From the NCBI RefSeq assembly GCF_013375535.1, contig NZ_JABXJG010000001.1, forward strand, positions 2,232,001 to 2,296,000: a stretch of 64,000 nucleotides of DNA, in the 5' to 3' direction. The notes under the pieces were generated by a model that worked only from the letters and a program-made list of their open reading frames with translations, was not told the origin of the DNA and ran no database searches. The DNA is from Sphingobium sp. 15-1 (lineage in GTDB: Bacteria; Pseudomonadota; Alphaproteobacteria; Sphingomonadales; Sphingomonadaceae). Below, in pieces: positions 49,780-59,581 of the stretch (positions are counted from its first letter, which is position 1; every line of letters begins with the position of its first letter). A program made the translations under genes and the position numbers.

Positions 49780-50787
49780 ATGGCAGAGATCGTCCTTGGA
49801 ATAGGCGCGGCGCATAGCCCGCTTCTCGCCATCGATTGGGAGGAGTGGCAGCGGCGCGCCGAGGCGGATTTCCATAATCCCGAACTCAATCTGTCGGACG
49901 GACGGTTCCTGAGCTATGAGGAACTGGCGAGCGAAAACGGCGCGCCTTACGCATCGCTCGCGACGGCACAGCAGTTCGAGCAATCGGCGGGCCGTTCGCA
50001 GGCCGGCCTCGACCGCTTGGCAGACGCTCTTGAAGCCAGTGCGCCCGACGTCGTTGTGGTAGTAGGTGACGACCAGGGCGAATTATTCTCGCTGGCGAAC
50101 ACGCCGGCCATGTCGATCTATTATGGGGATGATATCCTCACCAACGATCATTGGGGACGCGACGACAAGCCTGTGTGGATGCGTGAAATGGCGAAAGGCT
50201 ATGCGATGGACCGGATTCATCGCTTCCCGGCGGCGCCAGACCTCGCGCGCCAGGTCATCGATGGGCTGATGGACCGCCATGTCGACGTCGGCGCGGCGGC
50301 GCATGTCGATGATCCAGCGAAGGCCGGCTTTGGTCACGCCTTTGGCTTCATCGCCGAGCGGCTGTTTCGCGGGCGGCAAATCCCGATCCTTCCGATCCTG
50401 CTCAATACCTATTTTCCGCCTAACGTCATGCGTGCGGATCGCGCATTCCGGATCGGCCGGAAATTGCGCGGCGCGATCGAAGGAGCGGCCGATGGAGTGC
50501 GCGTCGCTGTCGTGGCATCGGGCGGACTGAGCCATTTCGTGGTGGATGAGGCGCTGGACCGCAAGGTGCTCGCCGGACTTGAACCCGGCCAGGATCATTT
50601 GCTGCGCGATGTCCCGCCCGAGGCGCTGCATTCGGGTTCGTCGGAAATTCTAAACTGGATCATGACCGCCGGCGCGGTCGAGCATTTGCCGCTGTCCTGG
50701 ACCGAATATGAGCCCGTCCGCCGAACCCCCGCAGGAACCGGGGTCGGGCTCGCCTTTGCCTGCTGGGGCGCCGTTTCGAAGGAGTGA
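49780..50787 (+). CDS. Single-subunit LigB-family extradiol dioxygenase
   Basis: A 335-residue class III extradiol dioxygenase catalytic domain. It begins MAEIVLGIGAAHSPLL, with the first Fe-ligand His in AAHSPL; VVASGGLSHFVVDEAL is the conserved C-terminal core. There is no LigA subunit gene nearby and no LigA-like C-terminal domain as in gallate dioxygenase, so the size is nearer to 3-O-methylgallate dioxygenase (DesZ-type). At the place where LigB has its second iron His (YNDH), this protein has GDDQGEL, with Gln. That may be a feature of its subfamily or a changed metal site. It is 3 bases after the hydratase and presumably makes that enzyme's substrate or its precursor. Confidence 0.8.
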   Translation: MAEIVLGIGAAHSPLLAIDWEEWQRRAEADFHNPELNLSDGRFLSYEELASENGAPYASLATAQQFEQSAGRSQAGLDRLADALEASAPDVVVVVGDDQGELFSLANTPAMSIYYGDDILTNDHWGRDDKPVWMREMAKGYAMDRIHRFPAAPDLARQVIDGLMDRHVDVGAAAHVDDPAKAGFGHAFGFIAERLFRGRQIPILPILLNTYFPPNVMRADRAFRIGRKLRGAIEGAADGVRVAVVASGGLSHFVVDEALDRKVLAGLEPGQDHLLRDVPPEALHSGSSEILNWIMTAGAVEHLPLSWTEYEPVRRTPAGTGVGLAFACWGAVSKE

Positions 50788-50789
50788 TG

Positions 50790-51185
50790 ATGTCGCGCAA
50801 GAGCATAAGGGTGGATGGATTCGACCATGGCACCCAACCCATTCCGGTCGCCAGCCGCAAAGGCCCGTTGCTTGTGACAGGGGGCATATACGGCCTCGAC
50901 CCCGCAACCGGCAAGTTGCCGGACGATCCCGCTGCGCAGACCAAATTGATGTTCTGGCAGCTCACGCGTGTCCTCGGGGCGGCTGGCGCCAGCCTCGACG
51001 ATGTCCTGCGCATGACGATCTATGCGAAAGTCCCGGAGGTGCGCGAACATGTGAACGAACACTGGCTCACAGCCTTTCCTGATGCGGACTCGCGTCCGGC
51101 TCGCCACACCCTGGCCTATGACGGCTTGCCGGCCAACATGCTCGTTCAGTGCGACGCGATCGCGATGGTCGAAAGCGATGACTAA
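50790..51185 (+). CDS. RidA (YjgF/YER057c/UK114) family protein
   Basis: A 131-residue trimeric RidA-type protein. It shows PLLVTGGIYGLDPATGKLPDD, QTKLMFWQLTRVLGAAGASLDDVLRMTIYAK and a C-terminal DAIAMVE; the canonical RidA arginine for imine hydrolysis (usually in a CxRxxVqV-type segment) is not obvious, as the segment here reads RHTLAYDGLPANMLVQCDAI. Such divergent members occur in catabolic operons, where hydrolase or tautomerase roles are suspected. ATG 50790 fits AAGGAG better than ATG 50787. Its end overlaps the next gene by 8 bases. A tautomerase step for the 4-oxalomesaconate keto form is possible but unproven. Confidence 0.8.
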   Translation: MSRKSIRVDGFDHGTQPIPVASRKGPLLVTGGIYGLDPATGKLPDDPAAQTKLMFWQLTRVLGAAGASLDDVLRMTIYAKVPEVREHVNEHWLTAFPDADSRPARHTLAYDGLPANMLVQCDAIAMVESDD

Positions 51186-51846
51186 GCCCGACATCGCCGA
51201 GCGGCTGGTCACGTTCGACAGCTGCACCATTTCCGACACCCTCGATCAATTGGGCCTTCCCGGCGCAGTCGCAGGTCTACAGCCGATGACCCTTCCTGGA
51301 CGACGGATCGCCGGCCGGGTGATGACGGTCAAGCTTGGTCCGCCGCTGGAAGGACTACCCAAACGGCATCTCGGCGCCGGCGCGGTCATGGCCGCCGCTG
51401 CCGGTGACGTCATCGTCGTGGAGCATGCCCGTACCGACGTATCCGGCTGGGGCGGCCTGCTCAGCCGCGGCGCGGTCCGCAAAGGCATCGCGGCGGTGAT
51501 CGTCGATGGCGGTTGTCGTGATGTGGATGAAAGCCGGGAACTGGGATTGCCGGTATTTGCGCGATCCGCAGTACCCATCACCGCGCGGGGCCGGGTCGCC
51601 GAACATGATTTTGATTGTCCCATCACAATCAGCGGCGTCGCAGTGAACCCCGGGGACTTCGTCGTCGCTGACGGAAGCGGCGCGGTCTTTGTCGCAGCGA
51701 CCGAAGTTGAACGGGTGTTGGCGGCGGCAAGCCGGATCGCTTCCCGCGAGGCCCTGATGGCCCGCGACATCGAGGCCGGCAGGCCGATCGGCGACGTGAT
51801 GGGCGCCGATTATGAAGACATGCTTAAGACGGAGAAATCAGAATGA
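51178..51846 (+). CDS. RraA-family protein (second paralogue)
   Basis: A 222-residue RraA-fold protein. It has TISDTLDQLGLPGAVAG near residue 20, GAGAVMAAAAGDVIVVEHA, and the Arg-Asp catalytic motif in DGGCRDVDESRELG, so it may be a pyruvate aldolase or an oxaloacetate decarboxylase. It differs markedly from the LigK-like protein and from the third paralogue. Its start ATG lies within the last codons of ridA (8-base overlap), and its end overlaps the next gene by 4 bases (ATGA), so the three are translationally coupled. Confidence 0.82.
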   Translation: MTKPDIAERLVTFDSCTISDTLDQLGLPGAVAGLQPMTLPGRRIAGRVMTVKLGPPLEGLPKRHLGAGAVMAAAAGDVIVVEHARTDVSGWGGLLSRGAVRKGIAAVIVDGGCRDVDESRELGLPVFARSAVPITARGRVAEHDFDCPITISGVAVNPGDFVVADGSGAVFVAATEVERVLAAASRIASREALMARDIEAGRPIGDVMGADYEDMLKTEKSE

Positions 51847-52499
51847 CCTCGACCGGCCTTTCCGGGCAGCTGTTGACGTTGGGCGTCACTGCCCTTTCCG
51901 ATGCGCTCGATCGCCTCGGCATCGAAGGCCAGGCGTGCGGCATCATGCCGGTCGCACGGACCATGCGCTTTGCCGGGCCCGCTTTCACCGTTCGCATGGT
52001 TCCGGTTGGTCTGACCGGCGGCGTGGTGGGCGACTATATCGACGATGTGCCGCCCGGCGCGGTGGTCGTGATCGATAATAACGGCATCATGGACCAGACT
52101 GTCTGGGGCGACATCCTGACCTTTGTCGCCCATGCGAAGGGCATCGCCGGCACGGTGATCGACGGCGTCTGCCGCGATAGCGACCGCTGCGTCGAACTCG
52201 AATATCCGGTGTTCGCGCGCGGCAACACAATGCGCACCGGTAAGGACCGCGCCACTGCCGACGCCTATAACGTGCCGGTCCAGATCGCCGGAGTCCGGAT
52301 CGATGCCGGTGACTGGCTGATCGGCGACGCCGACGGCGTGGTCGCTATACCCGCCCATCGCTTGCAGGAGGTGCTGGCGATCGCTGGAGAAATCGAAGCA
52401 GCCGAGGATCGCATCCGACAGGCCGTCGGCAAAGGGAAGCGTCTGGACGAAGCGCGGCGCCAAACGGGCTATCATGCGCTTCAAACCCGTCAGGAATGA
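51843..52499 (+). CDS. RraA-family protein (third paralogue)
   Basis: A 218-residue RraA-fold protein with ALSDALDRLGIEGQACGIMP, DDVPPGAVVVIDNNG, and the Arg-Asp motif in IDGVCRDSDRCVELEYPVFA. A C-terminal helix with EDRIRQAVGKGKRLDEAR is like RraA/HMG aldolases. It is the third gene of this fold in the operon, with all catalytic residues in place. Its exact reaction is unknown. It starts in an ATGA overlap with the preceding gene and ends 56 bases before the tetR gene. Confidence 0.82.
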   Translation: MTSTGLSGQLLTLGVTALSDALDRLGIEGQACGIMPVARTMRFAGPAFTVRMVPVGLTGGVVGDYIDDVPPGAVVVIDNNGIMDQTVWGDILTFVAHAKGIAGTVIDGVCRDSDRCVELEYPVFARGNTMRTGKDRATADAYNVPVQIAGVRIDAGDWLIGDADGVVAIPAHRLQEVLAIAGEIEAAEDRIRQAVGKGKRLDEARRQTGYHALQTRQE

Positions 52500-52555
52500 G
52501 CGCGGACAATTCTAATCTGCTAGTTGCGATCCAAAACGGCTGCTAGGGATTGGCG

Positions 52556-53266
52556 ATGTCGACCGAAGAGCAGAGCCACGATGCAGCCGGGAAAAAGCGT
52601 CGCAAACCCCAGCAGCGTGCGGAGGACACCCGGGAAAGGATTTTAGTCGCGGCCATTCGCGAATTCGCATTAGGCGGGTTCGACGGTGTCAGCACGCGCA
52701 CTGTCGCAGAAGCGGCCGGCGTCAGACATGCGCTGGTAACCTATCATTTCCAGGGTAAGGAAGGCCTGTGGCGGGCGGCGCTCGATCGAACGGTGCGGAC
52801 CTTCGTCGAGCGCCAGCGCGCGCGGCGGGGCGGCTTGCGCGGGGTCGATGACGTCCAGAAATTGCGGCTATTGCTGGAAGATTTCATCCGCTATTCGGCG
52901 GAAAATACCGATCTTCACCGGTTGATGACGCACGCGGCCAGCGGCTCCAGTCCTCAACTGGAGGAGATGATCTCGGAATATCTGAGCGGCTATTTCGCGA
53001 TGATCGCCGACCTGATTGTCAAGGCGCAGAAAGCCGGCGCTTTCGTGCAAGGGGATCCCAACCACCTCCATTATCTTTTCATCGGCGCGACCACGCGCGT
53101 GTTCATGCAATCTCCGGAGGTCGAAAAGATCATCGGCTGCTCGCCTCTGTCCGACGCTTTCGTGCGCAAACATATACGCGAATGTTTGGGTCTGTTTTTC
53201 CGAGATACTTCTCCGGGGGCGGAACGGAGCGAGGATGGGCAGTCGAGCCGGAAATCTTCCGTCTAA
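52556..53266 (+). CDS. TetR-family regulator of the catabolic island
   Basis: A 236-residue TetR regulator. The helix-turn-helix region (about 24-70) contains TRERILVAAIREFALGGFDG, TRTVAEAAGVRHALVTYHF and the TetR hallmark GKEGLWRAAL; the rest is a helical ligand-binding domain. AGGGAT precedes the ATG at 52556. It directly follows the ring-cleavage operon, and palindromes with a TGTCCA/TGGACA core lie before the operon (47980), before the epimerase (53342), and as a half-site GGACAA at 52504 just upstream of its own start, which suggests autoregulation and control of both neighbours. The inducer is probably an acyl-CoA or an aromatic intermediate, by analogy only. Confidence 0.88.
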   Translation: MSTEEQSHDAAGKKRRKPQQRAEDTRERILVAAIREFALGGFDGVSTRTVAEAAGVRHALVTYHFQGKEGLWRAALDRTVRTFVERQRARRGGLRGVDDVQKLRLLLEDFIRYSAENTDLHRLMTHAASGSSPQLEEMISEYLSGYFAMIADLIVKAQKAGAFVQGDPNHLHYLFIGATTRVFMQSPEVEKIIGCSPLSDAFVRKHIRECLGLFFRDTSPGAERSEDGQSSRKSSV

Positions 53267-53341
53267 GCCTGCCGCTATTCGTCGGCCGATCCGGACGTGC
53301 GTCGCCAATGGCGGCAACACCATCCAAATTATCTCATTAAA

Positions 53342-53357
53342 TTGTCCATTTGGACTA
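53342..53357. promoter_or_regulatory. Candidate TetR operator upstream of the epimerase
   Basis: TTGTCCATTTGGACTA differs at one palindromic position from the perfect site at 47980-47995. It lies about 80 bases before the epimerase start. Confidence 0.5.
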
Positions 53358-53433
53358 GTAATTTCGAACCATTTTTGGCAGTCGCTATAAAGACGTTCTT
53401 CGTCGGTTCGATGCAGAAAAATGGAGAGGCGAG

Positions 53434-54405
53434 ATGCTGCTCATTCTCAGTGGCAAGGGTTTGTCGGCCAGCATGTCGCGGCGACTCTGGCGGCGGCGGG
53501 GGAGCGCGTCGTGGTGACCGGGCGATCGGAAGCCCCGCCCTCTCCGCTGCTTCAGCCCTTCATCGAATCTGGCGCCGTCAGATCGGAGACTGTCGATGTG
53601 ACAGACCCATTCGGTGTCATGGCGCTTTTTTCGCACTACAAGCCGTCCGCCGTGCTCGATGTCACAGGGCATTCGCCCAAGGCACTGGCACCGGCGGCCG
53701 ACGTCCGCTTTCGCACCACTGCTCAGTTGAACACCCTGGAGGCGGCCAAGCTGGCCGGGACCCGGCGCGTCGTCCTCATGAGTTCGATGGATGTCTATTG
53801 GGGCCTGCCCACAAGCCATGCGCCCTATGACGAGGACATGCCGGTGCCCATCTTCGAACATGACGATCATTTCATCGTCCAATCCTGGGTGAAGAAGACG
53901 CTGGAGGTGATTGCCAATCTGTACCGCCGGCAGGCGGGCATGGACATCGTGCTGGCAAGGGGCGCTGGCATTTACGGGCCGCTCTATCGCACACGCATGA
54001 ATGTTCCCAGCCGCCTCGCCCATGCTGCCGCGGGACGTCTCGATCTTGCAGCGAGCGCGCTTCCGCCGGCCGATGATGGATATGACCAGCTCTATGTGAA
54101 AGACATGGCTCGCGGCCTGTCACTCCTGCTGCTGGCCGATCGGTTGCAGCATGCCGCCTACAATCTGGGCAGCGGGCAAGCCGGCCTATGGAAGGTTCGC
54201 GAAGGCCGCGATGGCGGCGAGGCCTGGACTGACGCTGGCGCTCCCGTCCCGCGATGCACAGGCGATGGACTTTCCGCCCGACCCGATGGCTGGCCGCTGG
54301 ATGGACATAAGCCGCGCCCGGGACGAGCTGGGTTTTGCACCGCGCTTCACGCCCGAAGCGGCAATGGCCGACTATATCGAATGGCTGGTCGACCATCCGC
54401 TCTAG
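53434..54405 (+). pseudogene. NAD(P)-dependent epimerase/dehydratase, two frameshifts
   Basis: The start MLLILSGKG at 53434 has a strong GGAGAGG site, but one base is missing near 53455-53462: the expected dinucleotide motif continues GFVGQHVAATLAAAG in another frame. The body follows (VVLMSSMDVYWGLP, GAGIYGP, DQLYVKDMARGL, AYNLGSG), and near 54178-54185 one extra base shifts the frame back, restoring the end YGRFAKAAMAARPGLTL through MDISRARDELGFAPRF to the stop at 54405. Restored, it would be an extended SDR of about 323 residues. The two shifts cancel, so assembly errors are likely. Role unknown; it may act on a sugar or on a side-chain alcohol. It is the only intact-looking plus-strand gene between the tetR and thiolase genes. 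Confidence 0.8.
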
Positions 54406-54414
54406 ACAAACGGG

Positions 54415-55581
<1,167 letters not shown>

Positions 55582-55584
55582 CGG

Positions 55585-56099
55585 TCAAACTCCTTGGAAA
55601 TCAGGGGCGCGCTTGCCGAGCAAGGCGGCGATGCCTTCACGGCTCTCGGCGTCCGCGCCGGCGGCGGATATGGCGTGCGTCTCGGCTTCGAGCTGTGCTT
55701 TGTATGTGGCGGCCGCACCGTCCAGCAGCAAGGCGCGCGTAACACCCAGCGCCCGCGTTGCGCCCTCGGCGAGCTTCCGCGTGATCGCCTCGCCCTGCTG
55801 CGCCAGCTCTGCGTCATCGACGACACGCGTGACCATGCCTATCGACTCGGCTTCATCGGCCTTGACGCGGCGATTGTCAGGATGATTTCCTGCGCGCGCT
55901 TCGTGCCAATCAGGCGGGGCAACAGCCAGGTAAGACCGCCATCGGGCACCAGGCCGATCATGCCATAAGCGGGCGTGAAGTGCGCCGAGCGGCTCGCAAG
56001 TACGATATCGCCTGAAAGCGCAAGCCCAAGCCCTGCCCCCGCCGCTGGCCCGTTGACCAATGTCACGAATGGCTTGGGCAAAAGGACATCGTCGCGCAT
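55585..56099 (-). pseudogene. Enoyl-CoA hydratase remnant (5'-truncated and frameshifted)
   Basis: The sequence from MRDDVLLPKPFVTLVNGPAAG through FTPAYGMIGLVPDGG and WLLPRLIGTKRAQEIILT matches the middle of crotonase-fold enoyl-CoA hydratases, but the first 80 or so residues, including the first oxyanion-hole segment, are absent: the reading frame begins five bases after the SDR stop codon. Near 55874 one base is missing; with it the frame would read NRRVKADEAESIGMVTRVVDD and continue to the end at 55585. The truncation cannot be explained by a base error, so the gene is probably dead or depends on another hydratase elsewhere. Confidence 0.8.
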
Positions 56100-56103
56100 G
56101 CCG

Positions 56104-56865
56104 TCAGCGCGGCGCCATGCGGATCGCACCATCGAGGCGGATGACTTCGCCGTTCAGCATGGGGTTGCGAATGATGGCTTCGACCAGCTGCGCATATTCC
56201 GCCGGCTTGCCCAACCGGCTCGGATGCGGAACCTGCGTACCCAGTGCGTCCTGAATATTTTGCGGGAAAGATTGCAGCATCGGCGTCAGAAAAATGCCCG
56301 GCGCGATGGTCATCACGCGGATCTTGTGGTGGGCGAGGTCGCGCGCCAACGGCAGGGTCATGCCGACGACGCCGCCTTTGGACGCACTGTAGGCCGCTTG
56401 GCCGATTTGACCGTCATAGGCGGCGACGGAAGCCGTATTGACGATCACGCCACCTTCTCCGTCAATCTGTTCAGCCGTCGCGAGCCGCGCCGAGAATTTG
56501 CATATGGCGTTAAATGTCCCTGTCAGGTTGACCGCGATCGTCTTTCCAAAAATGTCGAGCGGGTGCGGCATATTATCCTTGCCGACGGTCTTCACAGCTG
56601 GCGCGATGCCCGCGCAATTGACCAGGATGCGGGCCACACCATGTGCCGTTTCGGCCGCGTCCAAGCCGTCGGCAACGCTGGCATCATCGGCAACGTTCAC
56701 TCTTGCAAAAATGCCGCCAAGCTCGTCGGCCGCCCGCCGCCCCGCCCCTTCATCGAGATCGAAGATCGCGACTTTTGCTCCTGCGTCGGCGAGCATCTTG
56801 GCGGTGGCATAGCCGAGGCCCGACGCACCGCCGGTCACGATCGCGGCGGTCCTGTCAATCTTCAT
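56104..56865 (-). CDS. SDR-family 3-hydroxyacyl-CoA dehydrogenase type II-like
   Basis: A 253-residue SDR patterned on type II 3-hydroxyacyl-CoA dehydrogenase (HSD17B10-like). It has TGGASGLG at residues 11-18, NCAGIAPAVKTVGKD near 85, the catalytic Ser in VNTASVAAYDGQ and YSASKGG with Tyr and Lys, then TIAPGIFLTPMLQSFP, typical of that group. The start at 56865 has a GGAG site. Next to a thiolase and a hydratase remnant it would supply the dehydrogenation step of a beta-oxidation-like side-chain pathway. Confidence 0.87.
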   Translation of the reverse strand: MKIDRTAAIVTGGASGLGYATAKMLADAGAKVAIFDLDEGAGRRAADELGGIFARVNVADDASVADGLDAAETAHGVARILVNCAGIAPAVKTVGKDNMPHPLDIFGKTIAVNLTGTFNAICKFSARLATAEQIDGEGGVIVNTASVAAYDGQIGQAAYSASKGGVVGMTLPLARDLAHHKIRVMTIAPGIFLTPMLQSFPQNIQDALGTQVPHPSRLGKPAEYAQLVEAIIRNPMLNGEVIRLDGAIRMAPR

Positions 56866-56917
56866 CAGCGTCTCCAATTTCGTCGATCGATCGGTCAAAA
56901 CTCGTCGCCGCTGGGCA

Positions 56918-58042
56918 TCAACTCCATCGAATCACTGGCTTGATCACCGCCCCCGACACGCTATCCGCGATCGCCTGCTCGAATTCGGCATAGGGATAAA
57001 ATTTGATCAGCCGATCGAAGGGAAATTCGCCTTTCGCAAAATGCCCAAGTATGCGCTCGATATTCATCTGCGCCGACCGCCCGCCTTCGGCAACGCCGCG
57101 GATGCTCCGCGAACCCAGAATGAGATCGCGTATGTCGAGCTTTACGCCCTCCTCGGCATGGGCGGCGACGGCGAGCACCCCGCGCTGCGCAAGAGCGGTC
57201 ACTGCGCTTTGCACTACGTCCGCCCGCCCGGTTGTTTCGAGGATCCGGTCGATCCCTGCCGGCGCGATGGTCCGCAAACCCTCGGTCACGTCCTCACGGC
57301 TGGCATCGATCACATGTGTCGCGCCCAGCGACCTCGCCAACTCGAGCCGTGACGCGACGCGGTCGATCGCGACGATCCTCGTCGCGCCCGCAATCCGTGC
57401 GGCGATCAGGGAGCTCAGGCCGACCGCGCCTGATCCGAACACGGCAAAGCTCATGCCCGTTTCGACCTCAAGGACGTTCCACGCCGCACCGGCGCCCGTC
57501 ATGATCCCACATCCGAGCGGTCCCAATGTTTCGAGAGGCAGGTCTTTCGACACCTTCACCACATTGTTGCGGTTGGCGATGGAATATTGCGCGAATGACG
57601 ACTGACCGAAGAAGCGGTCATTGAGCGCACTGCCATCGACGCTGGTCAGGGCATGCGAGCCGTCGGGGCGCGCGCCTGAGAAGCACAGACGCCCGGCCTG
57701 GCCGCAGCTCGATTGGTGGCCGGAAGCGCACTCGCCGCAATCACCGCAGGCAAGGTAGGACATGATGACATGATCGCCCGGCGCCAGCCCTTCGACTTCA
57801 TCGCCGACGGCTTCGACGATAGCGCTGCCTTCGTGGCCAAGCACGATCGGCTGGGGGCTCGGCCTCGCCTGCATGGCGGCAATATCCGTGTGACAGATAC
57901 CGGTCGCCACATTGCGGACCAGTAGCTCGTCGGGGCGTGGCGGCGCGATCAGTACCTCTTCCAAAGTCCCGGCGGCGCCGGGTGCGCGCGACACGATGGC
58001 GGTGATGGGGAAGGGCTTTCGGCTGCGCGAAGGGTCGTTCAT
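56918..58042 (-). CDS. Zinc-dependent aryl-alcohol-type dehydrogenase
   Basis: A 374-residue medium-chain alcohol dehydrogenase patterned on benzyl-alcohol (XylB-type) enzymes. The catalytic zinc ligands are Cys50 in GICHTD, His70 in GHEGSA and a Cys in GPLGCGIMTGAG; the structural zinc is held by Cys99, Cys102, Cys105 and Cys113. The NAD site is AVFGSGAVGLSSL. It is 51 bases after the aldehyde dehydrogenase in the same direction, so alcohol to aldehyde to acid would be done by adjacent genes. Confidence 0.9.
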   Translation of the reverse strand: MNDPSRSRKPFPITAIVSRAPGAAGTLEEVLIAPPRPDELLVRNVATGICHTDIAAMQARPSPQPIVLGHEGSAIVEAVGDEVEGLAPGDHVIMSYLACGDCGECASGHQSSCGQAGRLCFSGARPDGSHALTSVDGSALNDRFFGQSSFAQYSIANRNNVVKVSKDLPLETLGPLGCGIMTGAGAAWNVLEVETGMSFAVFGSGAVGLSSLIAARIAGATRIVAIDRVASRLELARSLGATHVIDASREDVTEGLRTIAPAGIDRILETTGRADVVQSAVTALAQRGVLAVAAHAEEGVKLDIRDLILGSRSIRGVAEGGRSAQMNIERILGHFAKGEFPFDRLIKFYPYAEFEQAIADSVSGAVIKPVIRWS

Positions 58043-58093
58043 TTCATATCTCGCATGATCTGACGGCGATGGGTGCCGCAGGCGTTCGGGCCG

Positions 58094-59581
58094 TCAATCG
58101 CGCACGTCCACGACCTGCGGCTCCATATATGTCCTGGCGCCGATCGCCGACATCACGCGACCGATGCCGGATTCCTTGGCGCCGCCAAAGGGTGCATCGA
58201 CATTGAGTTCCTGATGTGTATTGACCCAGGCCGTCCCGACCTCGAGGCGGCGCGCAAGGGCAAGGCCACGCGCCGCGTCTCCGGTCCAGACCGAACCGCC
58301 GAGGCCGAACCGCGTATCGTTCGCGCGCGCGAGCGCATCTTCCACGTCGGTAAAGCGGATGATGGGAAGCACCGGGCCAAATTGCTCCTCATCCACGATG
58401 CGCATGCCGTCCGAGACGTTGCTGACGATGGTGGGCGGAATGAAATAACCGTCACAGGCCAGCGGCACGCCCCCCGTCTCAATCACGGCCCCATGCGTCC
58501 TGGCATCGTCGATCAGTTCGAGCACCCGGCGAAACTGCATCTCATTCTGAAGCGGCCCCATAGTGACGTCAGGTTCCGCCCCCCGGCCGAGCTTCGCACG
58601 CACTGCCAGATCGACGAGCGCATCGCGCATCTCCTCGAACTTGTCCGCATGCACATAGAGCCGCTTGATTCCCATGCAGATCTGGCCGGAATTATTGAAG
58701 GCGGCGCGAAAAATCCTCGGCGCTGCGCGGGCGACATCGACATCATCGAGGACGATGGCGGCATCGTTTCCGCCCAGCTCCAGCACGATCCGCTTCAATC
58801 CGCTGACGGACGCCGCGGCCCCGATATGCTTGCCGGTTGCCGTCGATCCGGTGAAAGTGATCATATCCACGTCGGGATGCTCGACGATCCATGCGCCCAG
58901 ATCATTGCCGCCCGACAGGATGTTCAACACGCCCGGGGGCAATGACCGCGCGGCCACCTCGCCGAGCATCAGCGTGGCAAGCGGCGTGTAGGGCGAGGGC
59001 TTGAGCAGCATCGTGTTGCCGGCTTGCAAGGCTTCGGCGATCTTGCCGGCCGCCATCATGATCGGCACGTTCCAGGGGGTGATCGCACCCACGATGCCCA
59101 AGGGTCGGTAGTGGAGCTCGCGGCGAATCCCTGGCGCCTCGAACAACAGCTCGGGATGAACCTCTATGTGCGAAACCGCCTCGATCAGCCGCGCCGCGCC
59201 CAATATCTCCCTAGTGGCATGCGCCAGCGACTGCCCCTGCTCGCGCGTGAATATTTGGGCGATCCCAGCAGCGCGGTCGCGCATTCCCTGAGCAAACGCC
59301 GCCAGCCGCGCGCGCCGCTCGACATCGGACAGCCCTGCCCATCCCGGCTGCGCCCGCCGTGCCGCAGCAACCGCCGCATCCAACTGCGGCCGCGAGGCGT
59401 CGGGCGCGCGCGCAAAGACCCTTCCGCTGCCGGGATCGATGACGGCGAAGTCGCTGGCACCATCCAGCAGTTCGCCGTCGATCAGAAGCCGGAATTCATA
59501 TCCCGCTACACCGTCGGCCGACGGCTCGGGGTGGTAATTTGCGGCTTTCGTCTCGCGCTGCATTCCGCTTGCCTCGCTCAT
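58094..59581 (-). CDS. NAD(P)-dependent aldehyde dehydrogenase
   Basis: A 495-residue aldehyde dehydrogenase. The catalytic pair is Glu268 in VLELGGNDA and Cys302 in NNSGQICMG; TPWNVPIM, KPSPYTPL and FTGSTATGKHIG mark the cofactor site. It most resembles the vanillin/salicylaldehyde and betaine aldehyde group, though the substrate is not certain. The start codon overlaps the FAD oxidoreductase stop (ATGA), showing a tightly packed operon. It would oxidise the aldehyde made by the adjacent alcohol dehydrogenase. Confidence 0.93.
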   Translation of the reverse strand: MSEASGMQRETKAANYHPEPSADGVAGYEFRLLIDGELLDGASDFAVIDPGSGRVFARAPDASRPQLDAAVAAARRAQPGWAGLSDVERRARLAAFAQGMRDRAAGIAQIFTREQGQSLAHATREILGAARLIEAVSHIEVHPELLFEAPGIRRELHYRPLGIVGAITPWNVPIMMAAGKIAEALQAGNTMLLKPSPYTPLATLMLGEVAARSLPPGVLNILSGGNDLGAWIVEHPDVDMITFTGSTATGKHIGAAASVSGLKRIVLELGGNDAAIVLDDVDVARAAPRIFRAAFNNSGQICMGIKRLYVHADKFEEMRDALVDLAVRAKLGRGAEPDVTMGPLQNEMQFRRVLELIDDARTHGAVIETGGVPLACDGYFIPPTIVSNVSDGMRIVDEEQFGPVLPIIRFTDVEDALARANDTRFGLGGSVWTGDAARGLALARRLEVGTAWVNTHQELNVDAPFGGAKESGIGRVMSAIGARTYMEPQVVDVRD

